A DNA stretch of 64,000 nucleotides from Nodularia sphaerocarpa UHCC 0038. GTDB lineage: Bacteria; Cyanobacteriota; Cyanobacteriia; Cyanobacteriales; Nostocaceae. Positions 1-9,325 of this stretch are shown here, in pieces. Position 1 is the first letter of the stretch, and each line of letters begins with the position of its first letter. The stretch is from positions 186,001 through 250,000 of the forward strand of contig NZ_CP060140.1 in the NCBI RefSeq assembly GCF_022376295.1, in the 5' to 3' direction. The notes under the pieces are model-generated. The model searched no databases, had not been told where the DNA came from, and was given only the letters and a program-made list of their open reading frames with translations. A program made the position numbers and the translations under genes.

Positions 1-334
1 TTTCTTTACCTACACTACTATCGCCTGGTTTTAACGGTAGCGTAGCTCGTAATTGGAGAGAATTACCAGTTTGTTTAATGCTAACTCTTATTCTCTCCCT
101 TTTTAAATTAGTATTAGCTTCGACTAACTTCTGCTCAAAAACTGCTTGATACTGTAATTCCGTCGCTTTAATTTTCGCCATTGTTCCTCTATAGCTACCG
201 TCTGTGGTGTTCTGCGGCTCAAAATCTGCAAAAATATCGGCGAACCAGTCGGTTGAGTCTGCATTTGCATATTCATCTGTAGATGTGGAATATGTCCCCT
301 CGCAATTACCCTGATTTTGATTTTGTCCGCTCAT
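1..334 (-). CDS. xisC: XisC-like site-specific recombinase, N-terminal part (runs off the left edge)
   Basis: Reading leftward from the ATG at 334, an open frame of 111 codons runs off the window. Residues 1-50 are polar and acidic. Then comes a stretch containing IKATELQYQAVFEQKL and, further on, SLQLRATLPLKPG, which resembles the N-terminal domain of the XisA/XisC tyrosine recombinases of heterocystous cyanobacteria; the catalytic domain lies outside. Its start is 116 bp from the core site at 451-466 inside hupL. That matches my recollection that xisC of Anabaena PCC 7120 lies about 115 bp inside the right border of the hupL element. The inferred role is excision of the element from hupL during heterocyst differentiation. 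The family call rests on the N-terminal segment plus position, not on catalytic residues. Confidence 0.8.
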   Translation of the reverse strand, partial: MSGQNQNQGNCEGTYSTSTDEYANADSTDWFADIFADFEPQNTTDGSYRGTMAKIKATELQYQAVFEQKLVEANTNLKRERIRVSIKQTGNSLQLRATLPLKPGDSSVGKE

Positions 335-438
335 TCCCTAGATATTCCCTTATTTATAAACTGAAATGGTGAAAATAAAATGTTATCTCATAGCAGAAAA
401 GCTTTATAAAACAAGTTCTTCAGTAACATTATGAGGAT

Positions 439-1551
<1,113 letters not shown>

Positions 1552-1710
1552 AGAAGGGGGGAGTTTAAACGCAAAGGTGCGCTGAGGTTAGCGCATTCGC
1601 CGTTAGGCGTTCCCGCAGGGTAGGTACGCGGAGAGTTTTTGAGGAGTTAAGGAGGTGCTAATGGCTAGTTGTTTTTTAGTTAGTCATTAGCGCTTTATGT
1701 ATAATTTTAT
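1552..1710. other. hupL downstream spacer
   Basis: Short spacer between hupL and the convergent cold-shock/DUF1294 gene. It holds a fragment of the dispersed GC-rich repeat seen elsewhere in the window (around 1592-1640), and I see no clear T-tailed terminator. Confidence 0.4.
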
Positions 1711-2385
1711 TTATACTATACTGAGAAACAGATTTATTAATGTTTTATTAAAAAGTAGCCAGACTAACCAAAATACAAGATGAAAAATTACTATCATCCA
1801 AAACTCAGCTTGATAGGAAGCTTTGCTACTTTTGTGATGTAATTGGCGTTGGGCAATAAACGCACCTAACCAACCACCCATAAATTCGCATAGATGTAAA
1901 GTGTTCTCTGGCACTCTCCATAGTCCTTTTTTTGCACGAGATTTATCATCAGCGTACAGTGCCAAGGTAATTAAACTCATACAAGGATAAAGCATTAGAG
2001 GAATTGGGATGCCTGTAGTCAATAAAAAATGGATGGAACCCAACCCAGGTAGTAGAGATAAAAGTAATGTCTCGAATGCTAATGATGAAGATTTCACCAT
2101 AGCCTTGGATCTTAACTTCATCGGTGTGGTAGAAGATGAGGACTCAGATATAGGTTTTGATACCATCATCCCTTCAATCGAAGCATTACACGCGCGTAAC
2201 TTGCCGTTTTGCTCAACTGCGAGTTGATAACAAATAATATCACCAACTTGGGGACGACGGTTAAGATTTTTAAATGCGCTGATGTGAAGAAAGACTTCCT
2301 GACTACCAGAGATGGGTTCTATAAAACCAAAACCCCGATCATCTTTCCACGTAGTTAGTTGCCCTTTGCTTAACACAGGTTTCAT
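1711..2385 (-). CDS. Cold-shock domain / DUF1294 membrane protein
   Basis: 224 residues from the ATG at 2385; a TTG two codons earlier is also in frame. Residues about 5-70 form a cold-shock nucleic-acid-binding domain with the RNP1-like GFGFIEP and RNP2-like VFLHI motifs. A basic, Ser-rich linker follows, then from about residue 100 a DUF1294 module with three or four hydrophobic helices and the conserved HLCEFMGGWLGA segment. CSD-DUF1294 fusions are a known, widespread bacterial architecture whose function is not established; the protein probably sits in the inner membrane with the cold-shock domain in the cytoplasm. It is convergent with hupL and separated from hupW by a hypothetical gene, so no hydrogenase role is implied. 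Confidence 0.85.
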   Translation of the reverse strand: MKPVLSKGQLTTWKDDRGFGFIEPISGSQEVFLHISAFKNLNRRPQVGDIICYQLAVEQNGKLRACNASIEGMMVSKPISESSSSTTPMKLRSKAMVKSSSLAFETLLLSLLPGLGSIHFLLTTGIPIPLMLYPCMSLITLALYADDKSRAKKGLWRVPENTLHLCEFMGGWLGAFIAQRQLHHKSSKASYQAEFWMIVIFHLVFWLVWLLFNKTLINLFLSIV

Positions 2386-2581
2386 GAACAAGTCGTATAT
2401 CTATATCTACTTTATAGTATGCCCCTGTTTATACCAAAAGATAACAGGAACTCAAATTTCTGATATTTATAGTTTAAATATTTGTTGAAATCTCGTAGCG
2501 TAACATACTAAAACTCATAGAAGTAATGCGTTAGGCTTGCAGTGATGCACTTCAAAAAACATAAATTTATAAGGTAAGCTT

Positions 2582-3004
2582 GTGCCTGATATAGCGTTAC
2601 ATAAATATCTTCCTCTTCTTCCTGAAGCAGCACTGCAAGAATTCATAGAATGGTGTGTTTTAGATCAGGCAAAAGCCGCAGGTTGTAATTTTACTCCAGA
2701 CCAAAGCAAGTTAAATAATTTGCCTCCAACAGAGTATATTCCTAAGCTGATTGACCAGTTTATGAAGGTGAAACCAGACCCAATTAAAGCAGGTTTAGTC
2801 GCTGCGATCGCAGGTAAGGAAGCTGACAAACATGGTTTATCTGGTTTAGCAGTTGTCGCCGATTTTATCGCACTTTATGTCAAGTATTTAATTCCTAAAG
2901 AGGGTAATACTCCGCAACAAGCAGAAATGATATTAACTGACGCATCACAAAAGCAATGTGAAAAATTCACAGAAATTGCTAACAAATATGATGTAAAGTT
3001 TTAG
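2582..3004 (+). CDS. Conserved hypothetical protein between hupL and hupW
   Basis: 140 residues from a GTG start at 2582 preceded by a fair ribosome-binding site (AAGGTAAG). I do not recognise the family. The protein is soluble and mostly helical, with no signal peptide or membrane segment. It has two Cys in the N-terminal half (WCVLDQAKAAGC) and an alanine/glycine-rich stretch (KAGLVAAIAGKEADKHGLSGLAVVADFIALYVKYL) followed by a charged C-terminus. Normal codon use and a clean frame support it as a real gene. It shares strand with hupL and hupW and lies 199 bp upstream of hupW, so co-expression is possible but not shown. Confidence 0.65.
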   Translation: MPDIALHKYLPLLPEAALQEFIEWCVLDQAKAAGCNFTPDQSKLNNLPPTEYIPKLIDQFMKVKPDPIKAGLVAAIAGKEADKHGLSGLAVVADFIALYVKYLIPKEGNTPQQAEMILTDASQKQCEKFTEIANKYDVKF

Positions 3005-3203
3005 TTTTCAAAATTTTGGGCGATTAGAAATCGCTACTACGCGGACTATAAAAAAACTCAGGGTTCAATACCTTTCGGTTAAGGGATGTAGAGACGTTCC
3101 ATGGAACGTCTCTACAAGGGCTTTACAAATATCCTCTCAGGGGTTTTGTCTGTCTCACAGTCGAAGCCTCTGATTTACTCACGATTACCTAATTTAAAAC
3201 GTC

Positions 3204-3671
3204 TTGCTAACTATTATTGGTTGCGGTAATCTTAACCGCAGTGACGATGCTGTAGGCGTAATTATTGCCCAACGCCTACAACAATATCTAGCCGAAAATC
3301 CTCATCCTAATGTGCGAGTATATGACTGTGGAACTGGGGGGATGGATGTCATGTTTAAAGCCAGAGGTAGTACAGCATTAATAATTATTGATGCCAGTTC
3401 CACAAGTTCAGAACCCGGTGCTATATTTAAAGTCCCAGGAAAAGAATTAGAAGCTTTACCAGAACCTAGTTATAATTTACATGATTTTCGCTGGGATAAT
3501 GCTTTAGCTGCTGGAAGGAAAATTTTTGCACATGAGTTTCCCGAAGATGTCACAGTTTACCTAATTGAAGCCGCAAATCTTGATTTAGGACTAGAATTAA
3601 GTCCCATAGTCCAACATTCTGCTGACTTAGTTTTTGAACAATTAACCAAATTCATCAACCAGAGTAGATAG
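3204..3671 (+). CDS. hupW: Hydrogenase maturation protease HupW
   Basis: 155 residues, typical of the HyaD/HybD/HupW endopeptidase family. The N-terminal GCGNLNRSDDAVG motif carries the acidic nickel-sensing residue, and a second conserved segment is ALIIIDASS. The family trims the C-terminal tail of the [NiFe] large subunit after nickel insertion; HupL in this window ends with a suitable VH-A junction. The start must be the TTG at 3204, because an in-frame TAA lies at 3195-3197 and no ATG or GTG intervenes. The weak start may keep expression low. The gene is on the same strand as hupL. Confidence 0.9.
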   Translation: MLTIIGCGNLNRSDDAVGVIIAQRLQQYLAENPHPNVRVYDCGTGGMDVMFKARGSTALIIIDASSTSSEPGAIFKVPGKELEALPEPSYNLHDFRWDNALAAGRKIFAHEFPEDVTVYLIEAANLDLGLELSPIVQHSADLVFEQLTKFINQSR

Positions 3672-3682
3672 ACTGAATTAAC

Positions 3683-3710
3683 AATCTAAAATCTAAAATC
3701 TAAAATCTAA
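3683..3710. repeat. STRR heptamer repeat (AATCTAA x4)
   Basis: Four perfect tandem copies of AATCTAA between the convergent hupW and the 124-residue hypothetical gene. This is the short tandemly repeated repetitive (STRR) type common between genes in heterocystous cyanobacteria. Confidence 0.85.
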
Positions 3711-3717
3711 AATTGAC

Positions 3718-4092
3718 TTACGCCCAATCACGATAAACAGACAGTTCATCTACTCTCATTTCAAAGGGTATACCTTGACTATCTGGGGGACAAACGCGGA
3801 TTTTAGCACTGCTAATGATGGAGTTTAATAACGTTCCCATTGGTACAATTTGTCGCAGAACTCGCCAATTAGTAACTTGGTCTGGACATTCAATTACTAA
3901 TGTCATTGCATTAGCGCGAGTTGTGACATACCAGCGACAATTAGAGAGGAGATTTTGAATGATGCGATCGCACCCTTCATAAAAATATCTACTAATCGAA
4001 TCCTCTAGTTGTTGACGCAGGATAATATCTGCCGATGTCGGCTGCTTAGGATGAGAATCGTCACTATTATAATAAAAATTATTGTTCATCAT
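3718..4092 (-). CDS. Hypothetical protein, third gene of the ankyrin-sagB unit
   Basis: 124 residues. The start has two adjacent ATGs at 4092 and 4089 with AAAGAGAT upstream. The N-terminus is Asn-rich and polar; the rest is a compact mixed alpha/beta sequence with conserved-looking stretches (RQLEDSISRYFYEGCDRIIQ, NWRVLRQIVPMGTLL) and a C-terminal FEMRVDELSVYRDW. No signal peptide or membrane segment is seen. I do not recognise the family. It follows the SagB-type gene by 18 bp on the same strand, so the two are almost certainly co-transcribed with the ankyrin gene. Confidence 0.6.
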   Translation of the reverse strand: MMNNNFYYNSDDSHPKQPTSADIILRQQLEDSISRYFYEGCDRIIQNLLSNCRWYVTTRANAMTLVIECPDQVTNWRVLRQIVPMGTLLNSIISSAKIRVCPPDSQGIPFEMRVDELSVYRDWA

Positions 4093-4110
4093 ATCTCTTT
4101 ATGAACCGAG

Positions 4111-5397
4111 TTATTTGCCAATAGCCATTCCATAGAGAACATCTTTATCTGTTTCTAATAATTTTTGGGTTTCATCATCGTAAAACGCACCAATTCCACT
4201 ACAATCAATTCCCAAATAATTACTCACCAAATAAATTCTTTGTCCGACAAAACCAGCTAATTGCATAGCTGTTTGATAATTGATATAGTCAGATACAAAG
4301 AAAAAAGTTACAGCACAATCTTTAGCGATCGCTTGATTAACGCATAAATAACCCGTTTGTTCTCCGAAATTACCAGCCTTCAGCAGATGCGTACCTTTAT
4401 ATAATCCCGGCGATATCCCCTCAACTCGATGCACAACAGCGTAAATTTCAATTTCTTCAAAATGGGCTGTCGGTATCGATTTTTCAATTTGTCGCCAGAT
4501 ATATAGATAGTCTTCTTGAGAAATAAACTGTTTCCGGAAACGTCTCATTGAACGTCTATTCCAAACAGTTTGATGAAACTTCTCCTTATCAAAGTTAAAC
4601 TGTGGCTGTTCGAGTAGCTGTGCTGGACTTTGCTGCATAGCTGTTAGTTGATAGCTATCTTCAATGAATTGATTAGCTTCAAAATAATCTGTCCCACAGA
4701 CAAAAGGAACCTTCAGCCTTAAGCGTCTGACTGGCTTTTCTTGCACCTCACCTGAGATTACCCCAGCAGTGATAAACTCTTTATTTTCAAAGCCTAAAAC
4801 TGTATTGAGAGCAAGTTTATCAAAGTCAAAAATCAGTTGTATATCTTGGTTATGAAGGTAAGCTGATGCTGCGATCGCACCTAAATGATGACCGCTATCT
4901 AAAAAGCAATATCTCAGGCTTCTATCCTGATATTTCCAGCTAGACCTATAATAAACGCAACTAATTAAAAAAATGCAGCCCTTGATACTTTTACCCGGTA
5001 TAATATAACTCTCCAACCCATCATCAATTAATTCATAAATGAGAGTTAGAGAATTATTCTCAACTTCCAGATGGTATATCCCATCTATCATTCCCGACAT
5101 TCCGCGCACTTGTACATACACTTCAGTCGGATATAAAGCCCCTGCGGAGGGATTTACCCGGAGTTTATAGGGTACATCTTTATATGCCTTTTCCAGAGTA
5201 ACTGCACTGGTTAACCAAATAAAGGAATGCAGGGGATTATTGACATTTAATTTCACCCGTCGATAAAACTTCGGATAAACTTTAAATGAACTTGGTTGAG
5301 TTGAAGCATCTACATAATTGGGATTAATCTGTACAGATAAGTAAGAATGCTTGGTTGCATCGTGATAAGCTGTCTCTAAATTCTTACTTTCCGGCAT
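4111..5397 (-). CDS. SagB-type nitroreductase-fold dehydrogenase
   Basis: 428 residues. Two nitroreductase-like halves can be seen. The N-terminal half has the SagB/ThcOx signatures LRVNPSAGALYPTEVYV and GIYHLEVENNSL. The C-terminal half starts near WNRRSMRRFRKQFISQEDYLYIW and contains GISPGLYKG and a terminal GIGAFYDDETQKLL. The family uses FMN; SagB members oxidise azolines in peptide natural products, and related members act elsewhere. No YcaO cyclodehydratase, precursor peptide or transporter is nearby, so a TOMM role is not supported here. The start overlaps the ankyrin gene by 14 bp, indicating translational coupling. Substrate unknown. Confidence 0.85.
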   Translation of the reverse strand: MPESKNLETAYHDATKHSYLSVQINPNYVDASTQPSSFKVYPKFYRRVKLNVNNPLHSFIWLTSAVTLEKAYKDVPYKLRVNPSAGALYPTEVYVQVRGMSGMIDGIYHLEVENNSLTLIYELIDDGLESYIIPGKSIKGCIFLISCVYYRSSWKYQDRSLRYCFLDSGHHLGAIAASAYLHNQDIQLIFDFDKLALNTVLGFENKEFITAGVISGEVQEKPVRRLRLKVPFVCGTDYFEANQFIEDSYQLTAMQQSPAQLLEQPQFNFDKEKFHQTVWNRRSMRRFRKQFISQEDYLYIWRQIEKSIPTAHFEEIEIYAVVHRVEGISPGLYKGTHLLKAGNFGEQTGYLCVNQAIAKDCAVTFFFVSDYINYQTAMQLAGFVGQRIYLVSNYLGIDCSGIGAFYDDETQKLLETDKDVLYGMAIGK

Positions 5398-5848
5398 TTT
5401 TGAGTAAACCTAAAATCTCTACATTGCTAGCAAAATCTATTGCTTTGTAATCATCTAAATTTCTGATATCCAAATTAGGTTTGTGTTGGAGAAGTAATTT
5501 AGCAACACCTGTCTTTCCTGCTGATGCTGCATACATTAAAACAGTTGCACCGTTATCATTTTGGTTATTAATGTTAATTTTCGCAGCTAACAGCAAGCTA
5601 ATTAACTCGTAATGATTGCCGAAACAAGCAAACCATAAAGCATTATTATTATCATGATTTTTAGCATTAATATTTGCACCCAAATCAATTAGTTCTTTGA
5701 CAACTGCATATACTCCTTCTCTGGTAGCTTTCATCAAAGCCGTATCGCCATTTTCACCTGCTTGATTTAAATTATTAGGATTATAGGCGTTTACGAGCAG
5801 CCATTGCTTGGTGATTTCACTCATTTTATGCTTTTTGATCTGATTCAT
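5384..5848 (-). CDS. Ankyrin-repeat protein
   Basis: 154 residues, containing about four ankyrin repeats from residue 35 onward: GDTALMKATREG, NNALWFACFGNHYELISLLL, GATVLMYAASAGKTGVAKLLL and a final LDDYKAIDFAS cap. It is soluble with no signal peptide. The start may be the ATG at 5848 or MSEITKQW at 5824. It is the first gene of a three-gene leftward unit, overlapping the SagB-type gene by 14 bp, and is probably a protein-interaction partner of that oxidoreductase (inference). A perfect palindrome lies about 36 bp upstream. Confidence 0.88.
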   Translation of the reverse strand: MNQIKKHKMSEITKQWLLVNAYNPNNLNQAGENGDTALMKATREGVYAVVKELIDLGANINAKNHDNNNALWFACFGNHYELISLLLAAKININNQNDNGATVLMYAASAGKTGVAKLLLQHKPNLDIRNLDDYKAIDFASNVEILGLLKNAGK

Positions 5849-5883
5849 AACTAATCCTTTAAATCTCTAAATTGACTCAGCAA

Positions 5884-5905
5884 GGTGAAATAGTCCTATT
5901 TCACC
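5884..5905. promoter_or_regulatory. Perfect inverted repeat upstream of the ankyrin-sagB unit (operator candidate)
   Basis: GGTGAAATAG and CTATTTCACC are perfect 10-bp arms separated by 2 bases. A 2-base centre is too tight for an RNA hairpin loop but suits a dimeric repressor or activator site. It lies 36 bp upstream of the ankyrin start. Confidence 0.5.
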
Positions 5906-6523
5906 CCAAAAATTTGGAATATTGACGTGGCGCGAAAACAAGTGAAAACCAAGATTTTCGAGGCTTTTTTTGGTTTATTTCCTCAACTAAACCTTGGTAG
6001 ATATTGAGGTTAATATTAGGACAATATTCACGCAGATTTTGCTCATTTTCTGACTGAAGCTATCGGAAATTTTGCCTAATTTTTAGCTGAAGTATAATTC
6101 AGATACAAATGGGTAAAATAACCCAACGATAGCAGTTGCTTGAAGTTTAGGTTTACTGGCAACAATTTAGCTTATTTATATATTATCATTCTGATAAGTT
6201 TAAACTATGAATCATTTATAAAGATTTCAAGATATATTGGCGTAAATTATCTAAATAAAATCTAAAATTGCCACCAAAGTTACAATTATCTTTGAAAATA
6301 TCAACTATTTCTCAACTTTAAAAAAGTATTATCAAATTAACTATTATTTGTCAACTTTATCCCCAGAGGGATTTACAAACCTTTTCATAGAGAAGAATTA
6401 TAGATTTATCTATATTCATCTGTGCTTGATGATTTTGAGATGTATTACCAGCAGTGGCAATATTCTATGAACTTTCTATTTCACCGTGTCATCAATTTGA
6501 CAAAAGTATGCTATATTTTTATG
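5906..6523. other. Intergenic region between the ankyrin unit and the riboswitch
   Basis: AT-rich and without a credible ORF on either strand. It should contain the leftward promoter of the ankyrin-sagB unit and the rightward promoter of the riboswitch transcript. TTGACA at 6497-6502 is a possible -35 element for the latter, but the matching -10 is poor. I see no repeat or RNA gene. Confidence 0.4.
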
Positions 6524-6697
6524 TGTCCGGTTCTAATAGAAATTAGCTATTAGAGGTAAAGGGGAAAGTTCGGTGCAAATCCGGCGCTGTCCCGCAGCTG
6601 TAAACCGATTTTATATTTTTAGTTTGAGGTTTGAGATTTTATCAGAAAATCCAAAATTTTAAATTTAAAATTGCGTAAGTCAGAATACCCGCCGATA
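6524..6697 (+). promoter_or_regulatory. Cobalamin (adenosylcobalamin) riboswitch
   Basis: The aptamer hallmarks are present in order: a 5' GTCCGGTTC, the B12-box core GGTGCAAATCCGGCGCTGTC (6572-6591) followed by CCGCAGCTGTAA, an AT-rich variable arm, and the 3' closing segment AGTCAGAATACCCGCC near 6678-6693. It ends about 36 bp before the DUF1636 start. The family represses expression when cobalamin is abundant. No separate intrinsic terminator is obvious, so control is probably at translation or within the 36-bp expression platform. Confidence 0.95.
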
Positions 6698-6732
6698 AAA
6701 AAGTAACTTTAGCTAAAATCTACGAGGCATAG

Positions 6733-7161
6733 ATGACAGCACAACATACAATATTTGTTTGTACGACTTGTGGGAGTAAGTGGGAAGGTGGTAAGCGTGT
6801 CGGTGAAAGTGGCGGAGAAAAGCTGCTCAAACAGTTACAAGCACATTATCCGAATTGGGAATTGAACACAGAGTTTGTGATTCAACCAGTGAACTGTATG
6901 AGCGCTTGCGATCGCGCTTGTGTGGTATCCTTCGCTTCATACAACAAATCTACATATCTGTTTGGGGATATTGCTGCTGATTTATCACCCGCAGCAATTG
7001 CTGGAGTATTCGAGTGTGCGAGTAAATATTATGCTCACCCAGAAGGTTTATTACCGTGGAGTGAACGCCCAGAACCACTTAAAAAAGGAATCTTAGCACG
7101 TATTCCCGCAGTACCCACTTTCTCACCAATAAAATCCACTGAAATTGAAGTTTGTAATTAA
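6733..7161 (+). CDS. DUF1636 metal-binding protein under riboswitch control
   Basis: 142 residues. Thioredoxin-like ferredoxin pattern with two Cys pairs: CTTCGSKW near residue 10 and CMSACDRAC near residue 56. This matches the DUF1636 family of small putative metal- or Fe-S-binding proteins, which are repeatedly found behind cobalamin riboswitches. Its ATG is 36 bp after the riboswitch. Control by B12 level suggests a role in cobalt or cobalamin acquisition or in a B12-sparing function; the biochemical activity is not known. Clean start, normal length. Confidence 0.88.
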   Translation: MTAQHTIFVCTTCGSKWEGGKRVGESGGEKLLKQLQAHYPNWELNTEFVIQPVNCMSACDRACVVSFASYNKSTYLFGDIAADLSPAAIAGVFECASKYYAHPEGLLPWSERPEPLKKGILARIPAVPTFSPIKSTEIEVCN

Positions 7162-7296
7162 CAGTACCAGATTTTAACCGTATTTAGGCGATCGCCTCCG
7201 GTGCGCTTCTGCGTCAGACAGCCAGCGAAACTTGGTATTTGATCTGAATAATGTGATTAAATACCAATACCTTCGCCAAGCTGACCTTAACCCGAA

Positions 7297-8145
7297 ATGA
7301 AAAAATCAAAGTCAATAAAAATTTCCAAAGCAACACGCTACCAAAATGCAGCCATAGATTATTATATGGGACTCACCGGTTCCTCCTATCTACATTACGG
7401 CTATTGGGAAGTAATACCAACTATTGGAGAAGAATTGACTTTAACCCACCTGCGTCAAGCACAAGAAGCCTATGCAGTCAAACTTTTTAGTTTCATCCCA
7501 GAAGAAACCAAAACCGTACTGGATGTAGGCTGTGGTATTGGTGGTAATGCAAAATCTCTCTGGGAACGTGGACTGAGTGTCGAAGGATTAGCACCAGATG
7601 CAATCCAAGAAGAGAAATTTATTCAAAATACTAACGGTAAAATACCTTTTTACTTAACAACATTTGAAGATTTTCAGACTTCACATTCCTATGATTTAGT
7701 TCTGTTCAGTGAAAGTAGCCAATATATTGCTGTAGAAGATTTGGCTCAAGGTGCAGCGCGGTTACTCAATAGTGGTAGTTACTTACTAATAGCAGATATG
7801 ATGCGCTGTCATGCCGAATACAAAGAAGGAATTTTTTCTAACTGTCATGTTGCTAATGAACTCCAAACAGCTTTAGAAAAAGCTGGATTTAAATTAATTA
7901 AAAGTGAAGATATTTCTCAATCAATTGCACCAACAATTGATTTGTGTCTGAGTAATTTTCGCACTTTTGGACTAACCACCTTTAAATATATTGCTGATGT
8001 TGTCAAGATAGCAGTTCCACCTATACATAGCATAGGAAGTTGGGCTTTTAAACGTTGGCTGGAGAAACCAATTGCTGAGGGTTTAGCCGCACGAGAAATT
8101 TTTGACAGCCATCTTTGTTATAAAATTCAACTTTGGCAGTTATAA
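7297..8145 (+). CDS. Class I SAM-dependent methyltransferase
   Basis: 282 residues. Motif I is VLDVGCGIGGNAKSL (about residues 73-87), followed by a short acidic loop and the post-motif segment YDLVLFSESSQYI. The N-terminal YYMGLTGSSYLHYGYWE resembles small-molecule methyltransferases of the Methyltransf_11/31 type. It lies 135 bp after the DUF1636 gene on the same strand, so riboswitch control by read-through is possible but unproved. The substrate cannot be deduced. A strong terminator follows at 8191. Confidence 0.8.
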   Translation: MKKSKSIKISKATRYQNAAIDYYMGLTGSSYLHYGYWEVIPTIGEELTLTHLRQAQEAYAVKLFSFIPEETKTVLDVGCGIGGNAKSLWERGLSVEGLAPDAIQEEKFIQNTNGKIPFYLTTFEDFQTSHSYDLVLFSESSQYIAVEDLAQGAARLLNSGSYLLIADMMRCHAEYKEGIFSNCHVANELQTALEKAGFKLIKSEDISQSIAPTIDLCLSNFRTFGLTTFKYIADVVKIAVPPIHSIGSWAFKRWLEKPIAEGLAAREIFDSHLCYKIQLWQL

Positions 8146-8190
8146 TCAGGATTTAAAATTATTTCATATACCAAGTTTTTAATCATCAGA

Positions 8191-8223
8191 AAGGATGAAG
8201 GATCAACTATATCCTTCATCCTT
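8191..8223. terminator. Bidirectional terminator between the methyltransferase gene and fdxH
   Basis: Perfect 13-bp stem AAGGATGAAGGAT / ATCCTTCATCCTT with a 7-base loop, flanked by AT-rich sequence, between two convergent genes. Confidence 0.85.
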
Positions 8224-8261
8224 AATTAAATATTGCTCAGAGTAGCGATCAAAGCAATTCT

Positions 8262-8561
8262 CTACACAAGATATGGTTCTTGGTGAGTCTTAATTGTGCA
8301 GTTAGAACGGGGATAAGTAACGCAAAGTAGAGCGAAACCTTTATCGATTTGCTCATCATCCAAGAAGATTTGATCAGATTGATCAACTTCACCTTCAACA
8401 ATTTTTCCCACACAACTAGAGCAAGAACCTGAATGACAAGAGAAAGGTAACTCAATACCCTGTTCTTCTGCTGCGTCTACAATGGTAGTGTCTTCATCAA
8501 CTTCAATTGTGGTGTCGAGGTCTTGCTTTTTGTTGATTAATCTAACTTGATAGCTTGCCAT
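8262..8561 (-). CDS. fdxH: Heterocyst-type [2Fe-2S] ferredoxin FdxH
   Basis: 99 residues, a plant-type ferredoxin. Cluster ligands Cys42, Cys47, Cys50 and Cys80 are seen in CHSGSCSSC and ALLCVTYP. The sequence start MASYQVRLINKK and its position at the end of the nif/hes cluster identify FdxH, the electron donor to nitrogenase reductase in heterocysts. It is the last gene of the leftward cluster, 284 bp after hesB, a gap large enough for its own promoter. A strong terminator lies just beyond its stop. Confidence 0.95.
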   Translation of the reverse strand: MASYQVRLINKKQDLDTTIEVDEDTTIVDAAEEQGIELPFSCHSGSCSSCVGKIVEGEVDQSDQIFLDDEQIDKGFALLCVTYPRSNCTIKTHQEPYLV

Positions 8562-8845
8562 TTTCCGATTCTCCTCAAAAGTTATACGATTGAATTAATT
8601 TCTCGAAGTTTGGAGTCAACTCTAAACTTCGAGCAGCAGCGCGGAAGAGGACACTGCATTGATGGGGTTCCTCCGGCTGTAGGCGAACGCAAGTGGTATC
8701 GGACTGACTAACTTGCGATTTTTTCAAAAGGCGTAGATTAGCAAGTGTCCATCATTTCTACGGGAAAGCTGGAAGTCTATTTGGTATTAACAGAACTTCA
8801 GAAAAACTCCACACAAGTGTCTTTCCAAATTCCCCAAATATTCAA

Positions 8846-9217
8846 CTAGCTGCAAGGTACGCCAGTGGGTGTACCATCATCTGTTTTGAATGATTTTCCG
8901 CAACCGCAGGTATCACTTGCATTAGGGTTAGTGAACTTAAAGCCACTTTCCATTACCCCTTCTACAAAATCGACCACAACCCCGTCTAATAACGGCGCAC
9001 TTTTAGCATCAACGTAAATCAACACATTACCTTGTTGAATTACTAAATCATCTGGTTGTGGTTTGCTAGTGACATCAATTCCATATTCATAGCCATTGCA
9101 ACCACCATCTTTTACAGATATACGGATGCCTTTTGAAGCGTCATTATTGTCAGGGGAAGAACCTCTGATAAATGACCGCAGACGAAACTCTGCTTTTTCT
9201 GTTAAGCTAACAGCCAT
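8846..9217 (-). CDS. hesB: HesB, A-type iron-sulphur carrier
   Basis: 123 residues of the HesB/IscA/NifIscA family. The three conserved cysteines are present: Cys40 (KDGGCNGYEYG) and Cys104/Cys106 (DTCGCGKSF). It probably carries Fe-S clusters or iron to nitrogenase targets. It has the longer N-terminal insertion (SSPDNNDASKG) seen in cyanobacterial HesB. It follows hesA by 106 bp, a spacer filled with heptamer repeats. Confidence 0.94.
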   Translation of the reverse strand: MAVSLTEKAEFRLRSFIRGSSPDNNDASKGIRISVKDGGCNGYEYGIDVTSKPQPDDLVIQQGNVLIYVDAKSAPLLDGVVVDFVEGVMESGFKFTNPNASDTCGCGKSFKTDDGTPTGVPCS

Positions 9218-9253
9218 AACGTCTCCTGATGTGTCGCGATAAAGTTGTGGTGT

Positions 9254-9325
9254 CAGTTATCAGTTATCAGTTATCAAATAACAAATGACTAATGACTAAT
9301 GACTAATGACTAATGACTAATAACT
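9254..9325. repeat. STRR repeats between hesA and hesB
   Basis: Three CAGTTAT-type heptamers followed by five perfect AATGACT copies (9284-9318) and one AATAACT copy. Intercistronic STRR tract within the nif cluster, reaching the last codon of hesA. Confidence 0.88.

Noticed and set aside
4111..5397. TOMM (thiazole/oxazole peptide) cluster around SagB
   Set aside because: There is no YcaO cyclodehydratase, precursor peptide or exporter within 6 kb on either side.
8688..8717. CGCAAGT/ACTTGCG inverted repeat upstream of fdxH
   Set aside because: Only 7-bp arms with a 16-base spacer, in repeat-rich sequence. It is too weak to call an operator or terminator.
9254..9325. Possible CRISPR array
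   Set aside because: The repeats are contiguous heptamers without spacers, so this is STRR and not CRISPR. No cas gene is present.
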